14,517 nucleotides of DNA from Pelagophyceae sp. CCMP2097 (taxonomy: Eukaryota > Sar > Pelagophyceae): NCBI GenBank assembly GCA_026770575.1, contig MU657540.1:6906-21422 (forward strand). Reading direction: 5' to 3'. Position 1 is the stretch's first letter; the number at the start of each line of letters is the position of its first letter. A program made the translations under genes and the position numbers. Below, piece after piece: positions 4,315 to 12,400 of this stretch. The notes below the pieces were generated by a model that did no database searches, was not told the DNA's origin, and saw nothing but the letters and a program-made list of their open reading frames with translations.

Positions 4315-6898
4315 GGTTTATTCGAGACCCTTCGCGGGCCCGCGGTTGCGAAGACGGCGGCGGCGGCGGCGCTCGTCGCGGGCGTGGGCCCGCGCGGCCG
4401 GGCCGTCGTTGACGCTCTCTTCGCCTGGGCTGCGGACGCGGACGCGGCGCACGCGCACGAGCTCCCAAAGCTGACCAAGACGCAGCGCTATGCCGTGCAC
4501 AAGTGGGGCGAGGCCACGGCCGGCGTTTTGACGGAGAGCAAGGGCGACGGCAAGGACCGGCGAATCGTCGCCTTCCGTGCCGCCGACCGGTCGGCGCCGA
4601 CGTGGGTTGCGCGGCCCGTTTCCATCCCGGACGGCCTCGTCCAAAGCATCACGCGGCAATTTCACGAAATCAAGTTCGACGACGCGCGCCTGTTGACCAC
4701 GCGCGACAACGTGCGCCCCGCGGGCGAGACCAAGGTCCGGTCGTTCGTCATGGGGCTCCACCCGTCGGATGGGAAGCCCGTGTGGTACGGCAAGCTCCCC
4801 GGGCACCAAAAGCTCTACGGTCTCCTTTCCGACCTCGTATCGGAGCACGCGCCCGCCGGCTTCGTCTGGCACTCGATCACGCTGAACAAGGACCTACAGT
4901 GCAGGCGGCACACAGACCGCGGCAACCACGGACCCTCGCTCATCATAGGGTGAGGCGCTTGTCGTCGGCGAAACGCGGGCCGACGCCCCGCGCAGGTTCG
5001 GCGACTACACGGGCGGCAAGCTGGGCGTCTGGCAGCCGTGGGGAAAGGACGGCGCGCCGACGATCGTCGACATCAAGTGCGTCGCCGCCGTTTGCTCCGC
5101 TCGGCGGCGGTGACGGGCGCCTAGGCACCGGCTCGTCTCCTTTGACGGCAAGACGCAGCCGCATGAGACGCAGCCGTTCACCGGCACGCGCTTCACGGCC
5201 GTGTTTTACTCTGGCGGCGAAGAAGGCACGTACAACGACAAGGAGCGCAAGGAGCGTAAGTGGCTGCATCGGTGATTCCCTGGGCAAATTCCCAGCGATA
5301 GACGGAGGCGCGTCGCGGCGGCCCGGCACGTCGTTGCCTCGCTTGGCCGAAATGACCGCCTCAAGTCGGCCGATGAGCGGGCGGCGGCAGAGGCGCGGCC
5401 GACGGTGCGCCTCGGCGCCGTCGGCCTGAAGTTTCGTGCGGCGGCCGCCGCCGCCGCTTTCGCCGCGGCGGACCGGCGCTGTTACCTCGAGGCCGAGCCC
5501 GGCAACGCCCATGACGCCGGGGCGATCAACGTCTTCGTCGGTGGAGTCGCCGTCGGCCATGTCGGCGCCGTTGACCAGGTCCTCGTCCGGCCGCAGCTGG
5601 GAGCGGTGCCGGCTGGCCGCCTCGTGGCGACGATCTTCGAGTTTACGCACGACGCGAAACAAAAGGCCAACGGCGGCTTTACTCTCAAAATTGACGTCGC
5701 AAAGGAGGCGTGCGCCGGGCAGGACGGCGCGCTCCCGAACGACGCGCCTCGCCCGGCGGTCCCCGACGACGCCGTCGTCGCCGCCGCCCGGCGACGACGC
5801 CCGGAGACGGAGCGCGTCGCGGCGAGCCCACGCGAGGCCGTCGTCAAGAAAGAGGCGCTGCCGAGCGACCGGCCGAGCACCATCGAGGCTCCCGAGCGAC
5901 GCGGCGGCGGCAGCGGCGCGTCTCCTCCGCTCGCTGGCGTCACTTCCACGACCGCGGGCCAGTCGCGGGAAGAGGCGGTGTCCGCTGCCGCCGCCGGAGA
6001 CGCGTACGTGGTGCCGCCGCCGCCGCCAAAGAAAAAGAGGAAACCGATATTGCCCGACTCGGATGACGACGAGAACGAGGAGCCACCGCGACGGCAGGGC
6101 AACGAGGCGCCGGCGAAGCAGCCCGCCAAGAAGGCGTCGGCGAAGCGGCCCGCCAACGAGGCGCCGGCGAAGCGACCCGCTGACGACTTCGCGAAGAAGC
6201 GGCCGGCAGCGGAGGCGCCGGCGAAGCGACCGGCCGCGGTGACGCCGGCGAAGCGGCCCGCCGACGACTTGGCGAAGAAGCGACAAGCTGCTGCAGAGCC
6301 GCCGGCGCCCGGCCCGTCGAGGAAGCGCCGCGATGCTCCGTTCGACCGGCCGCGCCCCGAGGCGCCGCGGCCGCCACCGGCGCCGGGTGCGGCGACGGTG
6401 ATGGAGACGGCCTGGATCCTGACGTCGATCGGCACGCACAAGCGCCATGTCGTCTACGATTTGAGCTCGACGGAAGTGAACGTCGTCGGCCGCACGAGCA
6501 AAATCGCGCCGTCCGCGGTGCGACGTCCCTCGCGCGCCCGCCGCTTCGTGTGCCGCTGGCCTCCGAATCGTGCATCACCCCGTGCCTCGCAGGGGACGAA
6601 GGTCGCGCTCGGTATCCCGCACGAGGCGGACGCCATCTCGCGGGCGCACCTCGAGCTCCGCGTCGACGCGCGCGGCGTCTTCGCGCGCGCGTCCGCGCCC
6701 ATGCTCGTGATCCGCGGGGCCTCGCGCTTCATCCTGGGCCCCGACGCGCCGCGGCGGCCCTGCAAGACGCTCTTAGCGGGCGACGTCTTCACGCTCGACG
6801 TCTTCATGCTCCAAGGCGGCCGCGTCGTCCTGAGAGACTCCCTCTTCGCGCTCTACAAGTACGAGCTCATGACCGTGCGCCGGAAGAGGCCCGCCTGA
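4315..6898 (+). CDS. R3H - 2OG/Fe(II) dioxygenase - HIRAN - FHA multidomain protein (5' end missing)
   Basis: Exons by my reading: 4315-4949, 4996-5076, 5125-5255, a continuation in the frame ending at 6898, and 6593-6898 after an intron at 6518. Numbering from 4384: an R3H domain (about 27-66) with the signature RYAVH and GDGKDRRIVAF; then a 2OG/Fe(II) dioxygenase core with H176-T-D178, GFGDYTGGKL across the first intron, distal H229 and R238 (HETQPFTGTR). Next comes a HIRAN-like domain (about 5400-5700: LEAEPGNAHDAGAINVF, VGHVGAV), an acidic/basic linker with PAKRP repeats, and a C-terminal FHA-like domain (VVGRTSK... ISRAHLEL). R3H and HIRAN bind nucleic acid ends or strands and FHA binds phosphothreonine, so a nuclear DNA- or RNA-modifying or repair oxygenase is a reasonable inference; TET/JBP-like or AlkB-like substrate choice cannot be told. 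No in-frame ATG precedes the R3H domain, and the open frame starts at the border of the foldback element. The join to HIRAN near 5256-5391 is unresolved. The TGA is at 6896-6898. Confidence 0.72.
4950..4995 (+). other. Intron 1 of the dioxygenase gene (46 nt)
   Basis: The donor is GTGAGG and the acceptor CGCGCAG. Splicing removes a TGA at 4951 and joins ...LIIG to FGDYTGGKL, which is the expected dioxygenase strand order. Internal GTCGGC and GCCGAC can pair. Confidence 0.88.
5077..5124 (+). other. Intron 2 of the dioxygenase gene (48 nt)
   Basis: The donor is GTGCGT and the acceptor CGCCTAG. Splicing joins ...TIVDIK to HRLVSFDGKTQPHET. CGCCGCC and GGCGGCG inside the intron can form a stem. 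Confidence 0.85.
5256..5295 (+). other. Intron 3 of the dioxygenase gene, boundaries uncertain
   Basis: A consensus donor GTAAGT begins at 5256. The nearest acceptor (TTCCCAG, 5295) gives a 40-nt intron with a CTGGG/CCCAG stem, but then the frame is not that of the HIRAN domain. An acceptor at GGCGGCAG (5390) gives 135 nt and keeps the frame, at the cost of removing coding-like sequence (VVASLGRNDRLKSADE). Confidence 0.5.
6100..6292 (+). repeat. Degenerate PAKRP repeats in the linker
   Basis: About five to six imperfect coding repeats of roughly 11-14 codons each contain PAKRPA or AKKRP, alternating with EA and DD (e.g. NEAPAKRPADDFAKKRPA). The stretch is rich in Lys, Arg and Pro and could serve as nuclear localisation and DNA-tethering sequence, much like histone H1 tails. 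An acidic DSDDDENEE cluster precedes it. Confidence 0.75.
6518..6592 (+). other. Probable intron in the FHA region (75 nt)
   Basis: The donor GTGCGA and acceptor CCTCGCAG are in phase 0 and 75 nt apart, so the frame stays open either way. Removing it deletes a basic, Trp/Cys-containing insert from the middle of the FHA-like domain and brings VVGRTSKIAPSA next to GTKVALGIPHEADAISRAH, the normal FHA spacing. Confidence 0.65.
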
Positions 6899-7391
6899 CG
6901 AGGCCCGCGGCCACCGCGGCCGCCGCCGTACGAACTGATGATCCAATGCAAAAGCCAAACGATGTGTAACTCGAAATGTATGTGAATCGCCCCAGGCCGG
7001 CGAGACGTGGGACTTGCAAAACTCGGCCGCGCCCCGGGCGCGCCTTCCAAACGCACGCAGGCAGAACCGACGGCAAGACCGACAAACGCCGCAGCTCCGA
7101 GCAGAACCGGACGAAACAAGCCCCCGTTCTAAGGATATCCGGCCCGGCGGCCGGCGCGCGGCCGCGGCCGCGCTAGCTGCGAAAGTGACACTGGGATCTT
7201 AGAGAGAGGTTAGATCTTCGTGCGCGGAGCCCTGCGGAAAAGGTCCGCCCGGGAATCCCGCGCGGCGGGCGGCGCCCGCGGCTCGGCCGGCAATCACAGC
7301 TCGGCCTTGGCATCACAGCCCGGCCGTCCACCGGCCGCGGCGGCTCGGCAGTCACAGCTCGGCCGCGGCGTATACCGGCGCAGCCGTGGTC
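6899..7391. other. Intergenic region between convergent genes
   Basis: The two flanking genes end here from opposite sides. It holds 3' untranslated sequence, a GC palindrome-rich segment near 7140-7175 (GGCCGGCGCGCGGCCGCGGCC) and a family of TCACAGC motifs near its right edge. No gene is supported. Confidence 0.6.
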
Positions 7392-7404
7392 TCACAGCTC
7401 AGCC
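7294..7404. repeat. Four spaced copies of TCACAGCTCGGCC
   Basis: Copies lie at 7294-7306 (exact), 7313-7325 (TCACAGCCCGGCC), 7352-7364 (exact) and 7392-7404 (TCACAGCTCAGCC). The spacing is irregular (19, 39 and 40 bases). The last copy overlaps the stop codon of the PA-domain gene, so on the minus strand the motif marks its coding end and 3' UTR. Confidence 0.7.
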
Positions 7405-9146
7405 GGCGCTCGTTTGCGGTCGCGCTTTGCGGTTGATGTCGAGGCGCGGTCGAAGGCGCCTCGGAGCCAGTCGGCGCGGTCGGGCCAGGCCGTGGCGTCG
7501 ATTTGGACGCTGACGATGTCGAAGCGCGCGAGCTGCGCGTCGGCGGACCGCGGCCAGCCGTCGGCGCGCGCGAGTGGCTCGAGCGCGTCGGTCCACGCCG
7601 CCGCGTGGCCCGCGCCGCGGGGCTCGAGGCGCACGGATCGCGCCGCCGCGAGGGCGCGCCCCGCGGCCGCCGAGGCCAGCACCACGGGGATGGTCACTTC
7701 GAGGCCGCGCCACCGCGGGTGCGCCGACGGCCGCACGAGCGCGTCGGCGTCGTCCTCGTTGGTGATGACGACGGCCGCGGCCCCCACGGCCTGCGCCTGC
7801 AGCGCCTTGTCCAGGAACTGGCAGCCACCGCCGCGGCTCAAAACGACGACGGCGCCCTCGACACCCTGCAAAGGCTGACAGCCGAAGATAGCCGCGTCGC
7901 CCTGCGCCGCCGAAACGGGGCCCTCGACTGCGCCGGGGTCGACGCCGAAGAGGCCGAGGAGGTACTCAAAGGGCCCGCTGTCGGTGCCATCCGCGCCGAT
8001 GGCGTGCAAAGCGCCGCCGTCGACCTGCGCGGCCACGAGCTCAGCGTCGGCGGCCGTTGCGACGTCGCAGAGCTGGCCGAGGTGCTTGCGCGTCTCCGAG
8101 TGCTCGGCGCAGTTCATCGCCACGAACGTGCCCCGCGCCGGCGCGGGCCGCCGCGCCAGAGCGCGCGAGAGCAAAACGCCGTCGGCCTCGGGGATCATCG
8201 TCACGAAGACGCGCGCGTCGTGCGCGTCGGGGCCCGGCGCGTGCACGGCGCCCGGCTCGTTGTTCACGATGACGAGCGACGGCACCGCACCGCCGCCGGC
8301 CGTCGACAGCACCGTCTTGTTCGCCTTCCTACGCGCGGAAGCTGTACGCGCGCGGCCGCGCGCGTAGGAATGACGCACGTCCCGTAGGTGCAGTTGCCGC
8401 GGCCGGCGAGGACGATGACGGGCGAGTGCTTTTGGATCTCGTCTGCGTTTAAGAGCACCGTGCACGCGTCCCACGGGTCGGCGAGGAAAATGGCCGCGCG
8501 CTGCACCGGCGGCGGCGACTCGCCAAAGTGCGCGCGCAGGTACCTGCGCGCGCGGCCTCGAGGGGCAGCGGGTGGACCCCCTGTCAAGACGCACTGGATG
8601 GGTTGCGGCCAGCCTTCAACGTAGAGCCGGCCCCAGTGCGCTGCCGCGCGCACGGCCTCTTCGGCACCTGCGTGGGCGCCTGAGCGGGGCGGTCGGCCGC
8701 GCCGGGTCGGCGCGGTGCCGGCGTGGGACGCGGTTTCGCGCGGGTGTCGCCCGCGGGCGCGTGGTCGCGCTGCTCGATCTTGAGCTTGGACATGACCTCT
8801 GGCAGCAGGAGGACTTCCTCGCCGACTTTGAAAAGGTTCTTCCACTTGCCGCCGTCGTCGATGAGGCGCGCGTCGCCGGGCGCGGCGCCCGCGGCCGTCT
8901 CTGGCACGGCGTCGAGCGCCTTTTTCATAAAGTCCGCGTCGAACCGCGACCTTTAGCGAAGCGCTCCGCCGCAGCCCGCGCGCGGTGCCGTGCGGCGGCG
9001 CACCTCTTGTCGTCGGCCAGCTTGGCGCCGCCGCCGATGCCTTCCGTCTCGCCGCGCGCGCACCTGACCGTGTGCATCGACGCGGGGCGCCGATGGGTCA
9101 AAACGCACGTCGCCAGCAGCGCCGCGAGCAGCGGCGAGACGACCAT
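7392..9146 (-). CDS. Secreted or endomembrane protein with two PA domains (five exons, 512 aa)
   Basis: Minus-strand exons 9004-9146, 8730-8950, 8595-8667, 8379-8543 and 7392-8328 join in consistent phase to 1539 nt. The product begins with a signal-peptide-like segment (MVVSPLLAALLATCVL). A first PA domain spans about 150-256 (RAAIFLADPWDACTVL, SPVIVLAGRGNCTYGT, then VPSLVIVNNEPG). A second covers about 335-428 (FGCQPLQGVEGAVVVLSRGG, CQFLDKALQAQAVGAAAVVI, TIPVVLAS). PA domains are lids or sorting and interaction modules in vacuolar sorting receptors, subtilases, RING ligases and EDEM-like proteins. Here no protease, RING or C-terminal membrane segment is visible, so it may be a soluble luminal or secreted PA protein. 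An upstream ATG at 9191 would add 15 residues ahead of the signal sequence; I prefer 9146. Convergent with the dioxygenase gene and 281 bases downstream of the Sec14 gene on the same strand. Confidence 0.75.
8329..8378 (-). other. Intron 4 of the PA-domain gene (50 nt)
   Basis: The donor is GTGCGTC and the acceptor GCGCGTAG. Splicing joins GNCTYGT to KANKTVLS across the first PA domain. TACGCGCG and CGCGCGTA form an almost continuous palindrome inside. Confidence 0.85.
8544..8594 (-). other. Intron 3 of the PA-domain gene (51 nt)
   Basis: The donor is GTGCGTC and the acceptor GCGCGCAG. Splicing joins EGWPQPIQ to YLRAHFGE. AGGGG and CCCCT inside can pair. Confidence 0.8.
8668..8729 (-). other. 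Intron 2 of the PA-domain gene (62 nt, weak donor)
   Basis: The donor GTCCCA is weak and the acceptor CCACGCAG good. The phase fits both neighbours and it joins the exon with MSKLKIEQ to the one with AAAHWGRLYVEGW. Other donors may be used. Confidence 0.55.
8951..9003 (-). other. Intron 1 of the PA-domain gene (53 nt)
   Basis: The donor is GTGCGC and the acceptor CGCTAAAG. Splicing joins the signal-peptide exon (ending KLADDKR) to SRFDADFMKKALDAVP and bypasses a TAA. CCGCCGCA and TGCGGCGG give an 8-bp internal stem. Confidence 0.7.
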
Positions 9147-9427
9147 GCTCCTCCGCGACGTCGCGACCGGTCGAGGCCTCGCACCGGACAAATCCTAGCA
9201 GACACACCAACCGCAAAACAATTCCAGGGGAAACCGGACCGAGACCCCTTCTTCGTCCCGGAGACCCCTGCAGAGGCTGGCCCGCGCCGAGGGCGGCCTC
9301 ACGAACCCGAAACCGGGCATACTATATGATTCGTCCACAGGGACCACAAAAAGGGGGTTGCAGAGGCACGATTTCCGTGCCTCGGGCTTGTTCGGCGGCG
9401 TTGCCCGCGGCGCTTTTCTCGCGCGCG
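9147..9427. other. Intergenic region between Sec14 and PA genes
   Basis: Both flanking genes run on the minus strand, so this should hold the 3' UTR of the Sec14 gene and the promoter of the PA gene. Apart from the stem-loop at 9363-9383 and a TACTATATGA at about 9319, I see nothing distinctive. Confidence 0.5.
9363..9383 (-). other. Perfect 8-bp stem-loop after the Sec14 gene stop
   Basis: GAGGCACG, ATTTC, CGTGCCTC form a perfect 8-bp stem with a 5-base loop, 44 bases past the stop codon. It could be a 3' UTR or 3'-end processing structure; its role is inference. Confidence 0.6.
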
Positions 9428-12400
9428 TCAGATGGACTCGGACCGCGTCGGGCGGTTCGTCGGGCGGTTCTGCATGCGGTGCACGAGTTTGCGGTTGAAG
9501 CGGTGCTCGCTCGCCGAGGCGTTGGAGGCGTCCTCGAGGAGGGGCGCGCTCTCCGAAACGGTTGCGCGCGTCGCTTGCCGAGCCCCGCCGCTGCGGGTCG
9601 AGTCGTCGAGGGCGCCGACGGAGTCGAGCTCGGCCTTGTGGAGGAGCGCGTCCCAGCGGAGCTTGAACTTGGCGTCGGCGTCCAGCGCGCGCACCGAGGC
9701 GAAGAGGATGGGCAGCGGCAGGAGGCAGCGCGCTACCGTGAGGCCGATAAAGAGGACCCAAAAGTATAAAAAGTGCGTCGGCCGCGCGATGTCGCGGAAC
9801 TGCGCGTGGGCCGCCGTCGCAAAGTAGAGGCCGAGCGTCCAGAGCTGCGCGAGGCACGTGATCACGCCGAGCGTGTGGCGGTACGGGACGCGCTCGAACG
9901 TGGCACAGGCAAAGGCGAGGCAGGCGGGCCCGACGAAGATGGCCATGGCGGAGACTTGGCAGACTATGAAGCCGTCGCTGCGCTTGTAGCGCGAGTCGAC
10001 ATTGGACCAGGCGCGCCAAATGGCCACAAACCAGGGAATTCGGAGCGAGCCATCGCCGCCCGTCATCGCGACGAGGCGCGAGAAGATGGCAAAGGTCCCG
10101 TCGACGAAGACGTGCAGCAGGCCCGTGACGACGCCCCAGACGATGGCGCCCCGCTCAAAGTTCGAAAGGTCGTCCCTGCGCCGCAGCCGCGCCGCCGCGC
10201 CAGCCGCCGCGGCGCTGCGCGGCGCGCGCGCGCCGCCGGTCGCCGCGGCGCCGCCCGCCTCGACGTCGCCGCCGCGCCGCGCCCCGGGCTTGCCGTCGGC
10301 AGCGCGGCCTTGCTCCGAGGCGTCGTCGGCGGCTTGTGCGTCGGCTCTGGCTTCGTCGGCGGCGCGCTGCGCGGCGCCGGTGGCGTGGATGTTGAGCGCG
10401 GTGCGTAGCGTCGTCAAAAGCGTGAGGATGACGAGCATCTGGAAGCCCGCGGTGATGACCATGGCGGAGAACGCGCCCGCGGCCACGTTCTGCCGCGCGC
10501 GGCCGCCGCGCCGCACGTGTCGCTCGACGTCGACGGCCATGGACGCCGTCACGCCGAGCGAGGCGCAGTAGAAGAGCGTCGTCGAGGCGAGCGTGGCGCC
10601 GGCGAAGCGGAGCACGCCAAGGGCGTCGCGCGACGGGGCGGCGGCCCACCTGCTCAGGCCGGCGCAGCCGACGAGCATCAAGGCGCCCTCGAAGAGCATG
10701 TAAGGCGCGAAGACGGCGTTGGCCAATTTATGCTTGAGAAAGTACTCGATGGCCGACGCGGAAAAGGCCAGACTGACGACCCCAAACGCGGCCAGCAGGT
10801 TTGCGCAGGCGCGCAGCGCCGTCGTCGCCTCGGCCGCCGCATCAACCTGGCCGAAGAAGGCCGGCCCCGCTTTTCGGCGGGCGAGGCGCCGCGCAAAGGC
10901 GTGCGCGACCACAATCTGCGGGACGAGCACGGCCACCTCGATGAGGATGCAGCAGCCGACGCGCAAGTAGCCGTTGCGCAGCGCGGCGCTCGAGTTGTTA
11001 TATTCGTCGCTGCCCGCGGCGGCGGCGAGGGCGAGTCCGCCGATTACTACGAGGGCGCTTGCGACGACGCCCTGCATGAGCACGTGCGCGGCCAGCACGG
11101 CGGCGTTGCCGAGGTGCGCGCCGAGGACGCCGATGCCCCCAAATGGCAGCGCGGCCAAACTCAGTTGAATAGCCACGCGCGCGACCCACCGGCCCTCGTG
11201 GAGCGCCTGGCCGGCGAAGATGGTGAGCAGTATAGCTAAAGTCCACTGCGCCGCGACGCACTTGACGAGCTTGCGCGCGCGCCGGGCGTCGGACTTTTTC
11301 CGAAAAAAGTGCGCGTCGCGGTCGTCGGGCGCCGCTTGGTCGTCCGAGCCGATTGTCGAGTTGGACCGCGCGTCGGCGAAGACGTCCACGTCATCATCAT
11401 ACTCATCGCCCCCGACGTCCGTGTCCACCAAAGTCTGCCCGCGTAAAAGCGCGTCGATGACCGCCGCCGGCGGCAGCACGCAGCCCGACGAGTTGGCGGC
11501 AAACTCGCCGTCAAAGTTCGCACCCCCGTCGATGGCGCCTACGAAACGCAGTCGCAACAGAAAGTCTTGCGCGGAGGTCCCCCGGCGGTTCCTGCGCCTC
11601 TGAAGCTCTGCGCCCGCCGCCTCGCCGCGGTGGCATTCCGACCGGCGAACGGGCCCTCGCGGATGCGGGTCTTCACCTGCGACGTGGGCGCCGAGGCGCT
11701 TGGAGAGGGCGTCTCGCCAGTCGTCGGAGAGGACGATGATCTTGGCCGCCGTGGAAGGGTCGATGAAACCTCTGACCATACGCCAGACTAAGGGGAAGGC
11801 GCGCGGCGCGTTTATCACAAACGTCACGCCCATGCGCTCGGGGAAGTGGGCGGCGTCCATGGCCGTGATCTGCTTCAGGACGGCGATGAAGTCGGCGTTG
11901 ATGTGCTTGCGCACGGTCATCCCACCCACATCCAAAACGACGGCCAACTTGCCCGCCGGGTTCAGGCCCTCGCCGCGCCAGAGTTCGTCGACGAGCGAGA
12001 CGGCGCGCTCCTGCTCCCAGGCGTGGAAGCGCTCCAAGCCGTCGAGGTCGTAGACTTGCGCGAGGTCGCGGACGACGAGGCGGCGGTAGTTTTGGTAAAA
12101 GACGGGCCGCTCCTCGAGGTCGAGGCCGACTAAACGCCGCTCGTAAAACTCGAAGAACCTGCGCGGCTCCATGGGCGCCAACGCGCTGCGCAGCGACTCG
12201 TCGCGCATCTCTACCAGCGACCCCTTGATTCGCCACTCGAGGTCCGCAACCAGGAAATCGAACGCGGCGGAAACGTCGCCCTTGCGCGCGCGCGCGAAGC
12301 GGTTGCAGAGCCGCTCCACGTCGTCGTCGTCCTCGGCGTCGTCGTCGTCGCCGTCCGCCGGCCGCGGCGAGATGCCGTAGGCGCGCCGCAGCCGCGCCAC

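Larger units (their letters stand above)
2620..4322. mobile_element. 1.7-kb foldback / TIR element with nested inverted repeats
   Basis: The two ends are reverse complements. The outer arms, about 2620-2702 and 4238-4322, start AATAAACCTTACCGCC and are identical for about 70 bases apart from one G in a homopolymer. The inner arms, 2841-3140 and 3845-4145, match over about 300 bases with only scattered differences. Between outer and inner arms the two sides differ: the left has about 140 bases without recognisable content, and the right has a tRNA-like sequence. The central 700 bases hold the end of a Ulp1 protease gene on the minus strand. Long TIRs and a captured or carried Ulp1 domain are seen in several eukaryotic DNA transposons (some Mutator-like elements, Polintons); no transposase is visible. 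No clear target-site duplication flanks it (TTCGGAGTA left, CGAGACCCT right). Confidence 0.8.

Noticed and set aside
2611..4331. Nine-base target-site duplication around the foldback element
   Set aside because: The flanks TTCGGAGTA and CGAGACCCT do not match; no shorter convincing duplication was found.
4943..6448. 501-residue minus-strand ORF
   Set aside because: It is an Arg-rich antisense shadow of the dioxygenase/HIRAN/linker coding strand.
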